From NCBI RefSeq assembly GCF_002019645.1, contig NZ_KV917374.1, forward strand, positions 1,500,696 through 1,564,695: a stretch of 64,000 bases of DNA, in the 5' to 3' direction. The first letter of the stretch is position 1. Each line of letters opens with the position of its first letter. Below the pieces are notes generated by a model. The model was not told the origin of the DNA, made no database searches, and saw only the letters and a list, made by a program, of their open reading frames with translations. Position numbers and translations under genes: made by a program. Positions 52,843 through 63,556 of this stretch are shown here, piece after piece. The stretch comes from Litchfieldia alkalitelluris (lineage in GTDB: Bacteria > Bacillota > Bacilli > Bacillales > Bacillaceae_L).

Positions 52843-53178
52843 GCGGATATCGGTCTAACCTAAGATATATCAGTCTAACTTTGAGTTTATCGGTCTAACT
52901 TAAGATATATCAGTCTAACTTTGGGTTTATCGGTCTAACTTAAGATATATCAGTCTAACTTTGAGTTTATCGGTCTAACTTAAGATATATCAGTCTAACT
53001 TTGAGTTTATCGTTCTAACTTAAGATATATCAGTTTAACTTTGAGTTTATCGGTCTAACTTAAGATATATCGGTCTAACTTTGGGTTTATCGGTCTAACT
53101 TAAGATATATCAGTCTAACTTTGAGTTTATCGGTCTAACCTAAGATATATCAGTCTAACTTTGAGTTTATCGGTCAAA
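52843..53178 (+). repeat. 40-bp tandem repeat made of two 20-bp halves
   Basis: AGATATATCAGTCTAACTT and GAGTTTATCGGTCTAACTT alternate, giving a 40-bp period with about eight copies from 52843 to 53175. Only point changes occur (C/T in TCTAACC, G/A in TTGGGTTT). Not coding, since 40 is not a multiple of three. It fills the queE-folE gap. Confidence 0.93.
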
Positions 53179-53260
53179 TGCAAACTTCCGATAAAACTCT
53201 AGCATTTTAGTATCATTTACAAATAGATTTATGGAAACAACAACAGGTAGGAGGAACATA

Positions 53261-53827
53261 ATGGCAAACGTTAATCGTGCTCAAATTGAAGAAGCAGTAC
53301 GTCTAATTTTAGAAGCAGTGGGAGAGGATCCAAACAGAGAAGGTCTGTTAGATACCCCAAAACGTGTCGCAAAAATGTATGAAGAAGTGTTTTCTGGATT
53401 AACGATTGATCCAAAAGAGTATTTTGAAACGATATTTAGCGAAAATCATGAAGAGCTTGTATTAGTAAAGGATATTCCATTTCACTCAATGTGTGAGCAT
53501 CACCTAGTTCCATTCTATGGAACTGCCCATGTTGCATACATTCCCCAAAATGGAAGAGTAGCGGGATTAAGTAAGTTAGCTAGAGCTGTTGAGGCAGTAT
53601 CACGCCGTCCACAGTTACAGGAACGAATCACATCAACAATCGCCGATACAATGATGGAAACACTTGAACCTCAAGGGGTAATGGTCATCGTTGAAGCAGA
53701 ACATATGTGTATGACGATGCGTGGAGTGAAAAAGCCAGGTGCGAAAACAGTTACTTCTGCAGTTCGTGGAGTATTCAAAACTGATAGTGATGCTAGAAAA
53801 GAAGTTTTATCTTATATTCGTCATTAA
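53261..53827 (+). CDS. folE: GTP cyclohydrolase I
   Basis: 188-residue FolE, converting GTP to 7,8-dihydroneopterin triphosphate, the common precursor of folate and of the queuosine intermediate used by QueD. Zinc ligands in [12 protein letters not shown] and [40 protein letters not shown] at the N terminus. ATG 53261 follows GTAGGAGGAACATA; ATG 53231 has no site. It stands where queF would be in a queCDEF operon, although a repeat array intervenes. Confidence 0.95.
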   Translation: MANVNRAQIEEAVRLILEAVGEDPNREGLLDTPKRVAKMYEEVFSGLTIDPKEYFETIFSENHEELVLVKDIPFHSMCEHHLVPFYGTAHVAYIPQNGRVAGLSKLARAVEAVSRRPQLQERITSTIADTMMETLEPQGVMVIVEAEHMCMTMRGVKKPGAKTVTSAVRGVFKTDSDARKEVLSYIRH

Positions 53828-53834
53828 AACTCTT

Positions 53835-53884
53835 TGGGTCAGCCTCTCATCTCGTTTAAGCTTTAACGAGATGAGAGGCCGACC
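53835..53884. terminator. Very long hairpin after folE
   Basis: GGGTCAGCCTCTCATCTCGT at 53835 pairs with its near-complement ending GACCC at 53884, a 21-bp stem with one mismatch and an 8-base loop. There is no T-run, so it may act by stability alone or belong to a repeat family. Confidence 0.65.
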
Positions 53885-53949
53885 CCTTCACTATTCTTCA
53901 CTTTAATAAGGGAAAGTGATAAAATAGTTAAATGAAAGGAAGTGTAGAG

Positions 53950-54240
53950 ATGTCCTTACCATATTTAAAAGAAGCCATAAAAAACGGGGATAATGATAAA
54001 CTGATTCGTTATGTACGTCTTCATTTTGGTGATGGGAATGAACAAGCAGGTCGTAATGAAATTGATAAGTCGTGGATAGAAGCTCTTAAATTGCTATTAG
54101 ATTCACCAAATACAGATCGAGAGTTTATTTTCGATACGTTGAAGGAGAAGGATGCAGAAACGTTAGCACATCTTTATTTTCACTTGCATTTTTACTTTTT
54201 AAAAAGATCGGGGGATTGGATTCATGATGGAAACCTCTAA
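53950..54240 (+). CDS. Small helical protein upstream of the second GrdB-like gene
   Basis: 96-residue predicted all-helical soluble protein: MSLPYLKEAIKNGDNDKLIR, a middle EALKLLLDSPNTDREFIFDT and the end HLYFHLHFYFLKRSGDWIHD. ATG 53950 fits AAAGGAAGTG; ATG 53932 precedes that site. It overlaps the following selenoprotein gene by 17 bp, so the two are translationally coupled and may interact. I do not recognise a family. Confidence 0.65.
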   Translation: MSLPYLKEAIKNGDNDKLIRYVRLHFGDGNEQAGRNEIDKSWIEALKLLLDSPNTDREFIFDTLKEKDAETLAHLYFHLHFYFLKRSGDWIHDGNL

Positions 54241-55030
54241 AAATGAACAATTGCGACCTGGGCTATGGGATACAGTAAATGAACGATATCCTGGTTCTAT
54301 GATAAAGAAAGATGATTTTATACCGTTAGCACCTTTAAAGAAGCCTATTCGGGAGTCAAAATTAGCATTTATCTCTACTTCTGGAGTCCAATTAAAAGGA
54401 ACTCTTCCTTTTGATACTGTTCATCCTATAGGAGATTATACATATCGAAAAGTACCATCAAGCTCTAAGCCAGCTGACTTGGAGATCCACCAATTAAAAT
54501 ATCCAACAGTCGGTGCCAACCGAGATATTAATGTGATCTATCCAATTGAAAGATTACAGGAACTAGCAGAAGGTGGAGTAATAGGTGGTTTAACTGAAAA
54601 TTTCTTTTCATTTATTGGCTATAATATGGACCCTGATAAACTAGAAGAAACTTTAGCAGAAAATATTGCTGATGCAGTAGTAAAAGAACATGCAGATATT
54701 GCCCTTTTAGCACCTGCATGACCTATTTGTCATCAATCGATCGCGCTAGTTCAGCGTGCGTTAGAAAAGAAGGGCATACCAACGGTTTCCTTATCAGTAG
54801 CTTTAGATGTAACGGAATACATTAAACCCCCAAGAGCTGTATTTTTACCATTTATGATGGGCCATCATTTCGGGGTACCTTTTCATAAGGAACTGCAGAA
54901 AAATATTATCTTAGAAGCACTTAATCACTTGGAAAATGCCAAGGAAAGCGGAGAGATTCGTAAACTTCCATATAAGTGGGCAACAGCAAGAAAAGAAGGA
55001 AAAGCTTTGGAAGCAGAGGGACGGTTCTAG
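54224..55030 (+). CDS. GrdB-like selenoprotein with UxxC motif (second copy)
   Basis: 268 residues with TGA 54719-54721 (codon 166) read as selenocysteine; ends at TAG 55028. It is a diverged paralogue of the gene at 37724: KLAFISTSGVQLKGTLPFDT, INVIYPIERLQELAEGGVIG, then IALLAPA-U-PICHQSIALVQRAL and PPRAVFLPFMMGHHFGVPFH. An N-terminal extension (GLWDTVNERYPGSM) is absent in the first copy. Both keep U-x-x-C then His. ATG 54224 follows GGGGGATTGG. The last codons lie in a GGGACGGTTCT repeat. Probable thiol/selenol reductase; substrate unknown. Confidence 0.88.
54719..54758 (+). promoter_or_regulatory. UGA codon and candidate SECIS (GrdB-like, second copy)
   Basis: TGA 54719-54721 is followed by CGCGCT (54742-54747) and AGCGTG (54753-54758), a 6-bp stem with one G-U pair, loop AGTTC with G second. 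The loop starts 26 nt after the UGA. It begins AGTT like the SECIS at 38179. Confidence 0.72.
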
Positions 55031-55077
55031 CGCTCCAGTCATAGGATTAATAGGATCTACCTTTGGATAAAATTAAT

Positions 55078-55113
55078 AAAACTCTCTGTTAAATTTGAAG
55101 CAGAGAGTTTTTT
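55078..55113 (+). terminator. Terminator after the second GrdB-like gene
   Basis: AAAACTCTCTG and CAGAGAGTTTT form an 11-bp stem with a 12-base loop, followed by TTAATAT. Confidence 0.85.
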
Positions 55114-55210
55114 AATATCGTTTTTCTGATATATTAGTTATAAATTAATAGAATACACCACAACATTCAAATTTACTTATACTAGAAAAACAAGGGTGAG
55201 AAAAAAGAAA

Positions 55211-55321
55211 ATGCATTTTTTAGACATGCTTATGTTTATATATATTGAAGCTTGTGGTCTAGTACTCCTTTATAAAAGAAAAAGGAAGAGTTACAGGCGT
55301 CAAATATCGGCAAAAAGTTAA
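55211..55321 (+). CDS. Possible 36-aa membrane peptide
   Basis: A short frame, MHFLDMLMFIYIEACGLVLL followed by a basic tail YKRKRKSYRRQ, is preceded by AGGGTGAG at 9-10 bases. One transmembrane helix and a positive cytosolic end are plausible. The short size and lack of a terminator make this a weak call. Confidence 0.35.
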   Translation: MHFLDMLMFIYIEACGLVLLYKRKRKSYRRQISAKS

Positions 55322-55382
55322 CCCAGTTGTCTAATTCCTTTTTCAGTAAGAATAAAAGCAAGATGAGATTGAGGAAGGCGTT

Positions 55383-55658
55383 ATAAAGGGGAAAGAACAA
55401 AGCTATTTTTCAAAAGAACAAGGGCCGGTTAAGCCTCCACCAGAAGGGACAATCAAGCGAACTCTCTATGACTTTTTTAGGTTAGATGAAGAAGACAATG
55501 AAGAAATTGAGGATGAAGAAGACGATTTTGATATAATGACAGATAAAGCATGGAGTCCGTTAATGGATATTCTGACATACTCATGTATTACATTTCCGGT
55601 AGCTTATTTATTTTTCATTGCATTACAACAACTAGGCCTATGGAATTGGCAACTATAA
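55383..55658 (+). CDS. Acidic single-helix membrane protein, apparent ATA start
   Basis: From ATA 55383 to TAA 55656 an uninterrupted frame encodes about 91 residues: KGKEQSYFSKEQGPVKPPPE, then a low-complexity acidic run (LDEEDNEEIEDEEDDFD) and a C-terminal membrane helix (CITFPVAYLFFIALQQLGLW). The protein-like composition across the whole frame argues that it is real. No ATG, GTG or TTG is in frame before ATG 55536; the preceding in-frame stop is at about 55345. TGAGGAAGG lies just upstream of ATA 55383. Family unknown. Confidence 0.5.
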   Translation: MKGKEQSYFSKEQGPVKPPPEGTIKRTLYDFFRLDEEDNEEIEDEEDDFDIMTDKAWSPLMDILTYSCITFPVAYLFFIALQQLGLWNWQL

Positions 55659-55663
55659 AAGCG

Positions 55664-55702
55664 GGGGGACGGTTCTCATGCTTCACCATGAGGCCGTCCC
55701 AC
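55664..55702 (+). terminator. GGGACGGTTCT-type hairpin
   Basis: GGGGGGACGG...CATGCTTCACCATG...CCGTCCC forms a stem between the upstream small gene and the convergent GH1 gene. No T-run follows. It belongs to the same repeat type as 55021 and 58146. Confidence 0.5.
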
Positions 55703-55731
55703 TACTTGATTAGAAAACTCAGAGATTCGGC

Positions 55732-58176
<2,445 letters not shown>

Positions 58177-58230
58177 AGAAGCGGGAGAACCGTCCTAGCG
58201 CTTTTCTAAATATTCTAAAATTAACTTGAA

Positions 58231-58323
58231 ATATACGTACAAATTATATTATGATGGAAATATAAGTAATCACATACTTACGAGTACATCTATTTTTTTG
58301 CTATTTATTGTAAACGCTTTCTT
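58231..58323 (+). promoter_or_regulatory. Paired AraR boxes and cre-like site upstream of araR
   Basis: ATATACGTACAAATTAT (58231-58247) and a weaker ATACTTACGAGTACATC (about 58274-58290) have centres about 43 bp apart, the spacing used by AraR for cooperative binding in B. subtilis. A cre-like TGTAAACGCTTTCTT (58309-58323, minus-strand match with one mismatch) follows. Autoregulation and catabolite control are inferred. Confidence 0.65.
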
Positions 58324-58429
58324 CGATATCCTGCCTAATAGGTAATTTCAATATCTTTGATAAGGCTTCTTAGCTCTAATAAGTTACATAGTTTTATAGA
58401 AAGTTTGGTAACTAGAAAAGGGGTGTAGT

Positions 58430-59557
58430 ATGACAACAAAATACAACTTTGTAAAGCAAGCCATCATGTCAAAAATTATTGATGGCACATACGAGGAAAA
58501 TAAGAGAATCTGCTCTGAAAGTGAAATGATGAAACAATATGGAGTTAGTCGCCATACGGTTCGAATTGCAATAAGTGAGCTTGTAAATAAAGGTTGGCTA
58601 TACAGAGAACAGGGGGTGGGAACTTTTTGTCGAGGGATAGTTAAGGATGAACCTTCTACTATTGTAAAACAAAAGAATATAGCGATAGTCGTAACTTTTA
58701 TATCAGATTATATTTTTCCATCGATTATAAAAGGTGCGGAATCTTACCTGAGTGAACAAGGATATAATGTGAGTTTATTTAGTACAAACAATAATCCTGA
58801 AACCGAAAAAAGAATTTTAGAACGCATAATAACAAATCATTTTGATGGAATCATTATTGAACCAACGAAAAGTGCATTGATTAACCAAAACATCAAATAT
58901 TATTTGAGTATAGAACAAAAGAAAATACCTTATATCATGCTCCATGCTTACTATAATGAATTAGAGCCAATAAGCGTGACATTGGATGATGAAAAAGGAG
59001 GATTCTTGCAAGCGGAGCATTTAATTCAATTAGGGCATCGCAATATGGTTGGAATATTTAAAACGGATGATATTCAAGGTGTTAAACGGATGAAGGGCTA
59101 TATAAAAGCTCATCGAATCTATAACATTCCAATCCACTCGAATAGTATTGTTACTTATGATTCGAAGGATAGATTTAATAAGCCTATAGAGGCTTTAAAA
59201 CAGATGTTAGCCCTAAGCAGTAGCGATAAACCAACAGGAATTGTATGTTATAACGACGAGCTTGCAATAAGGTTTTTAGATGTCTTTCGCGAAAAAAGAA
59301 TTCAAATTCCCAATGATATCTCTCTTGTTGGCTATGATGATTCATATATGGGTAATGTAACAGAAGTCAAATTAACCACGATTCAACACCCTAAAAGTCA
59401 GATGGGGGAGCTAGCTGCAAAAATGATTGTAGATATGGTTAATAAAAAAAGTAAGGAAAATGGGAGACAAGTAATGAAATCTATTACTTCAGTTGTGTTA
59501 GAACCCAAGCTGATTGTAAGAAGTTCTACAAAGTCTTTGAACTTAATTAATAAATAA
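58430..59557 (+). CDS. araR: AraR, arabinose repressor
   Basis: 375-residue chimera typical of AraR: a GntR-type winged helix (YNFVKQAIMSKIIDGTYEEN, YGVSRHTVRIAISELVNKGW) joined to a LacI/GalR-type ligand-binding domain (IAIVVTFISDYIFPSIIKGA, ISLVGYDDSYMGNV). It represses arabinose genes in the absence of L-arabinose. ATG 58430 follows AAAAGGGGTGTAGT. AraR-like boxes lie upstream of itself and of araP, fitting this role. Confidence 0.93.
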   Translation: MTTKYNFVKQAIMSKIIDGTYEENKRICSESEMMKQYGVSRHTVRIAISELVNKGWLYREQGVGTFCRGIVKDEPSTIVKQKNIAIVVTFISDYIFPSIIKGAESYLSEQGYNVSLFSTNNNPETEKRILERIITNHFDGIIIEPTKSALINQNIKYYLSIEQKKIPYIMLHAYYNELEPISVTLDDEKGGFLQAEHLIQLGHRNMVGIFKTDDIQGVKRMKGYIKAHRIYNIPIHSNSIVTYDSKDRFNKPIEALKQMLALSSSDKPTGIVCYNDELAIRFLDVFREKRIQIPNDISLVGYDDSYMGNVTEVKLTTIQHPKSQMGELAAKMIVDMVNKKSKENGRQVMKSITSVVLEPKLIVRSSTKSLNLINK

Positions 59558-59681
59558 AAAACAAGATCCCTTGGAATTGGGATAATACTATTTTAATAGT
59601 TTTAAAATTAGCAATTTTAATAAATTTTAATAATTTTATGTTGAAAAATTATAAACTGTCTTTTATAATTAATTTAACAAC

Positions 59682-59738
59682 ATATACGTACGAATATAAG
59701 TAAATATATTAAAAGTTAACGAAACGTTCGTACATATG
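59682..59738 (+). promoter_or_regulatory. Two AraR boxes upstream of araPQN
   Basis: ATATACGTACGAATATA (59682-59698) and AAACGTTCGTACATATG (59722-59738) have centres 40 bp apart, similar to cooperative AraR operators. Confidence 0.75.
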
Positions 59739-59811
59739 TGTGTGAAAAATTCATATACTGGTTAATAAGTATATCATTTTGAATCTGAAATGATCATTTT
59801 TTAGAAGTTAA

Positions 59812-59826
59812 ATGAAAGCGTTAACA
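59812..59826 (+). promoter_or_regulatory. cre site upstream of araPQN
   Basis: ATGAAAGCGTTAACA matches the CcpA cre consensus at every fixed position, indicating glucose repression of the arabinose importer operon. Confidence 0.85.
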
Positions 59827-59922
59827 AAAATAGTTCTTTGGAGGTGTACAAACTAACTTTATATAGTCCTAATTACTTAAATGATTCAAACCACTAAAAG
59901 GATAAAGAGAAAGTTACCATCC

Positions 59923-60052
59923 TAGCAATGCAACCTAGAAACATACTTCATCAATCATCAATTAATTACAGCAAACTTCACAGCTCATAGCAATGCACCC
60001 TAGAAACATACTTCATCAATCATCATTTAATTACAGCAAACTTCACACTCTA
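59923..60052 (+). repeat. 65-bp tandem duplication in the araP leader
   Basis: TAGCAATGCAACCTAGAAAC...CTTCACAGCTCA (59923-59987) is repeated with about six changes at 59988-60052. No ORF crosses it. It lies in the 5' untranslated stretch between the cre site and araP. Confidence 0.9.
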
Positions 60053-60156
60053 CATATCGCAGCTAACATAATAGTTACTCTCAAGGAAAAAGCATAATTT
60101 GCATTAGGACACATGTTATTAAAGGTTAATACAAGGTCTTTCTAAGGAGGGTTTTT

Positions 60157-61113
60157 ATGTCACAAACGCCATTGTCTAGAAATACATCCCCAGAGTATAC
60201 GGTACCACCCATTAAAGAACCAAACAAATTATTTAAGTTTTTAAATTCAAAAAAGGTTGTTCCTTATATTTTCGTATCGCCATTTATCATTTCCTTTTTA
60301 ATTTTTTCTTTATATCCTGCCATACAAGCAATTATCATGAGTTTTCAGAGTATTTTACCAGGTCAAATTGAATTTATTGGAATGAGGAACTACTCTAGGG
60401 TGTTTAATCCGACATTTTATAAAGCGCTTTCAAATACCTCGATATATGTAGTTCTAACGGTGGTAATATTGGTTATTTTTCCAATAATACTAGCGGTGTT
60501 ATTAGATTCAAAAATTGTTAAATTCAAAACATTTTTCCGTGCATCACTATTTATGCCAGCATTAGCGTCGACGATTGTTTCAGGGATGGTTTTCCGCTTA
60601 ATGTTTGGTGAAACGGATACTGCGACAGCAAATCAAATTTTAGGCTGGATGGGCATAGCCCCAGTCGATTGGAGATTTAATGCTTGGTCAGGAATGTTCC
60701 TAATGGTTTTACTTTGTTCTTGGAAATGGATGGGGGTAAATATTCTTTACTTCTTAGCAGCACTTCAAAATGTGCCAAAGGAATTGTACGAAGCAGCAGA
60801 TATTGATGGTGCATCTTCTTTAAAGAAATTTATATATGTAACACTTCCATTTTTAAAGCCAGTTACGATTTTCGTAGGTACGATTTCAGTCATTGCAGGG
60901 TTTAGAATGTTTGAAGAAAGCTTTGTATTCTGGGAAGCTGGATCCCCGGGTAACATCGGTCTAACAGTTGTAGGTTACTTATATCAACAAGGTATTCAAC
61001 AAAATGATATGGGCTTTGGCGCTGCAATTGGTGTGGTTTTAATGTTAATCATCTTTATCGTCAGTTTTATCCAATTAATTCTTACTGGAGCATTTAAGAA
61101 GGAGGGCCAATAA
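60157..61113 (+). CDS. araP: Arabino-oligosaccharide ABC permease AraP
   Basis: 318-residue MalF-type permease with six transmembrane helices. Helix 1 is VVPYIFVSPFIISFLIFSLY; the EAA coupling loop is ALQNVPKELYEAADIDGASS followed by LKKFIYVTLPFLKP. Its N-terminal cytosolic tail is slightly long. ATG 60157 follows CTAAGGAGGGTTTTT. Next to AraR boxes and araQ/araN, so it imports alpha-1,5-arabino-oligosaccharides as in B. subtilis. No ATPase is in the operon, consistent with sharing MsmX. Confidence 0.9.
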   Translation: MSQTPLSRNTSPEYTVPPIKEPNKLFKFLNSKKVVPYIFVSPFIISFLIFSLYPAIQAIIMSFQSILPGQIEFIGMRNYSRVFNPTFYKALSNTSIYVVLTVVILVIFPIILAVLLDSKIVKFKTFFRASLFMPALASTIVSGMVFRLMFGETDTATANQILGWMGIAPVDWRFNAWSGMFLMVLLCSWKWMGVNILYFLAALQNVPKELYEAADIDGASSLKKFIYVTLPFLKPVTIFVGTISVIAGFRMFEESFVFWEAGSPGNIGLTVVGYLYQQGIQQNDMGFGAAIGVVLMLIIFIVSFIQLILTGAFKKEGQ

Positions 61114-61953
61114 ATGAACAAAAAACAGCTTAAACCAGTGAAGTGGATCGTTAACATCGCATTCGTAATTATTTCATTCATTGCGCTCTTCCCAATCTTA
61201 AACTTAATCCTATCTTCATTTAGACCTGCTTCTGAGATTATGCGGAATGGAATCAGCTTAGTCTTTGATCCAAGCTCGTTAAGTCTGAATAACTATAAGT
61301 TTATCTTTACAGAGGCAACAACATATTGGGGTTGGTATGGAAACAGTCTGATCATTGCAATTGTTACTATTGTTTTGTCATTATTTTTCTCTGCCATGGT
61401 CGGATATGCATTAGCTTTATATGACTTTAAAGGAAGAAATCTAGTCTTTATGTTTGTTCTGTTCATCTTAATGGTACCTTTTGAAATCTTAATGCTGCCA
61501 TTGTTTCAAATGATGATCAAAATGCAGTTAGTGAACACCTATACTGCGGTTATTTTACCAGCAATCGTTGCACCAATCGCAGTGTTTTTCTTTAGACAAT
61601 ATGCACTTGGATTACCGAAAGAGCTCATGGATTCTGCAAGAATGGATGGAGCAAGTGAATATGGGATCTATTTTAAAATAATGCTCCCGTTAATGGCACC
61701 CTCTCTAGCAGCGATGGCAATCCTTCAAGGCTTAGGGGCTTGGAATAACTTCTTATGGCCATTAATTGTATTAAGATCAAATTCAATGTTTACATTACCA
61801 CTTGGATTAGCGACCATGTTAACACCATATGGAAATAATTATGATGTCTTAATTACGGGATCATTAATGACAATTGTTCCAATTATTATCCTATTCATCT
61901 TCTTCCAACGCTACTTTGTTTCGGGGTTAACGGTTGGTGGAGTAAAAGGATAA
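61114..61953 (+). CDS. araQ: Arabino-oligosaccharide ABC permease AraQ
   Basis: 279-residue MalG-type permease, six helices, with SSFRPASEIMRNGISLVF after helix 1 and the EAA loop ALGLPKELMDSARMDGASEY. It starts at ATG 61114 immediately after the araP stop, with AAGGAGGGCC in the araP end. Works with AraP and AraN. Confidence 0.9.
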   Translation: MNKKQLKPVKWIVNIAFVIISFIALFPILNLILSSFRPASEIMRNGISLVFDPSSLSLNNYKFIFTEATTYWGWYGNSLIIAIVTIVLSLFFSAMVGYALALYDFKGRNLVFMFVLFILMVPFEILMLPLFQMMIKMQLVNTYTAVILPAIVAPIAVFFFRQYALGLPKELMDSARMDGASEYGIYFKIMLPLMAPSLAAMAILQGLGAWNNFLWPLIVLRSNSMFTLPLGLATMLTPYGNNYDVLITGSLMTIVPIIILFIFFQRYFVSGLTVGGVKG

Positions 61954-62106
61954 GCAGATTTTACGAGGTTACTAGAGCAATTGATTGGGTTAATTCAAAG
62001 CATTCCGTTAGGTGTAATCACATACTTTAAGGGGGTGAAAATTCGTTTAAAGGTAAATTGTGTTTGGAAACAAAACTTATTTAAAAATGGAACAGGGGGA
62101 AAGAGA

Positions 62107-63447
62107 ATGAAGAAAAACTTACTGGCAATACTGTTCGGATTAATGGCAGTGATGTTAATGGCTTGTGCTGGTGGCGGTGATGAAGAAGCTAGTGGAGACG
62201 AAGCTACCGAATCAGAAGTAACAGGTGGAGATGTTGAAAACGCAACAGAATTAAAGTATTGGACATTTGTTGAGTTACACATGGAATTCTTTAAAGATGC
62301 AGCAATTCGTTGGAATGAACAGAATCCTGATCGTCCAATTAAGTTAGTTGCTGAAACATTCCCGTACGATAACATGCATAATAACTTATTACTAGCGTTA
62401 CAATCAGGAACTGGAGCACCTGATATTTCAGACATCGAAATTGGTCGCTTCCCTAACTATTTACAGGGTGTACCACAATTATTACCAATGAACGAATTTG
62501 TTGAACCTGAAATTGATAACTTTATTAAATCACGTTTCGATATTTATGCTAAAGATGGCAATTATTATGGAATGCCTACACATGTTGGTGCATCTGTAAT
62601 GTACTATAATAAGGAAATCATGGATGCTGCTGGTGTAGATATTGATTCTATTAAAACGTGGGATGACTATGTTGAAGCAGGTAAAAAAGTTGTAGAAAGT
62701 ACAGATGCTGTTATGGCTGGTGTACCAACTGGTGACTATTTACCAGTATGGCAAATGATTAGCCAACGAGACTCTGATTGGTTCGATGCTGAAGGAAACT
62801 TAACGTTAAATAATCAAGCAAATATTGATACACTTAAATTTTTACATGACATGATTTATGAGCACAAGGTAGCTGAAATTATGCCTGGTGGTGCACCACA
62901 TGCTGAAGAATTTTACGCTTGGATGAATGAAGGCGCTGCTGCTTCCGTTGCAATGCCTATGTGGTATATGGGACGTTTCACAGATTACATGACAGATCTT
63001 AAAGGTAAAATGGTCGTACGTCCATTGCCTGCATGGGAAGAAGGCGGAAAGCGTTCAGCAGGTATGGGTGGTACAGGTACGGTTGTTACAAATCAAACAG
63101 AGCATCCGGAACTTGCTAAAGAATTCCTTGCTTTTGCGAAGCTTTCAAAAGAAGCAAATATCAAGCTTTGGAACGTTTTAGGCTTTGATCCTCCACGTTG
63201 GGATGTTTGGGAAGATCCAGCTGTTAGAGAAGATAACAAGTTCTATCAATTCTTTGGAACAGATATTTTTGATACATTATTAGAAATTAAAGACGAGATT
63301 AATGCAGTAAATATTACAGAATACACGCCAGATGTTGCAACAGAACTTAATACAAACACATTAATTAATGTCTTGAGAGAGAACAAACAAACACCTGAAG
63401 AAGCGTTAAACCAAGCGCAAAAGACGGTTGAAGCAAATATGAAATAA
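62107..63447 (+). CDS. araN: Arabino-oligosaccharide-binding lipoprotein AraN
   Basis: 446-residue extracellular sugar-binding protein with a lipoprotein signal (KKNLLAILFGLMAVMLMACA, lipobox LMAC) and an acidic linker. The body is a family 1 solute-binding protein: LKYWTFVELHMEFFKDAAIR, YYGMPTHVGASVMYYNKEIM, MGGTGTVVTNQTEHPELAKE. ATG 62107 follows AGGGGGAAAGAG; upstream in-frame codons lack a signal peptide. Forms the importer with AraP/AraQ. Confidence 0.92.
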   Translation: MKKNLLAILFGLMAVMLMACAGGGDEEASGDEATESEVTGGDVENATELKYWTFVELHMEFFKDAAIRWNEQNPDRPIKLVAETFPYDNMHNNLLLALQSGTGAPDISDIEIGRFPNYLQGVPQLLPMNEFVEPEIDNFIKSRFDIYAKDGNYYGMPTHVGASVMYYNKEIMDAAGVDIDSIKTWDDYVEAGKKVVESTDAVMAGVPTGDYLPVWQMISQRDSDWFDAEGNLTLNNQANIDTLKFLHDMIYEHKVAEIMPGGAPHAEEFYAWMNEGAAASVAMPMWYMGRFTDYMTDLKGKMVVRPLPAWEEGGKRSAGMGGTGTVVTNQTEHPELAKEFLAFAKLSKEANIKLWNVLGFDPPRWDVWEDPAVREDNKFYQFFGTDIFDTLLEIKDEINAVNITEYTPDVATELNTNTLINVLRENKQTPEEALNQAQKTVEANMK

Positions 63448-63472
63448 TCCAATTTTTGAAGATTTGAAATAT

Positions 63473-63515
63473 GGAAAAGGGTCTTGCTCTTTACTAAGGG
63501 TGATAACCCTTTTCC
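63473..63515 (+). terminator. Hairpin between araN and abfA
   Basis: GGAAAAGGGT and ACCCTTTTCC form a 10-bp stem with a 23-base loop and only a weak T tail (TTGC). It may attenuate or stabilise the message between the highly needed binding protein and abfA. Confidence 0.6.
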
Positions 63516-63556
63516 TTGCAACTTTAAGCTTATTTTACTAAAGGGAGATGTTTTGA

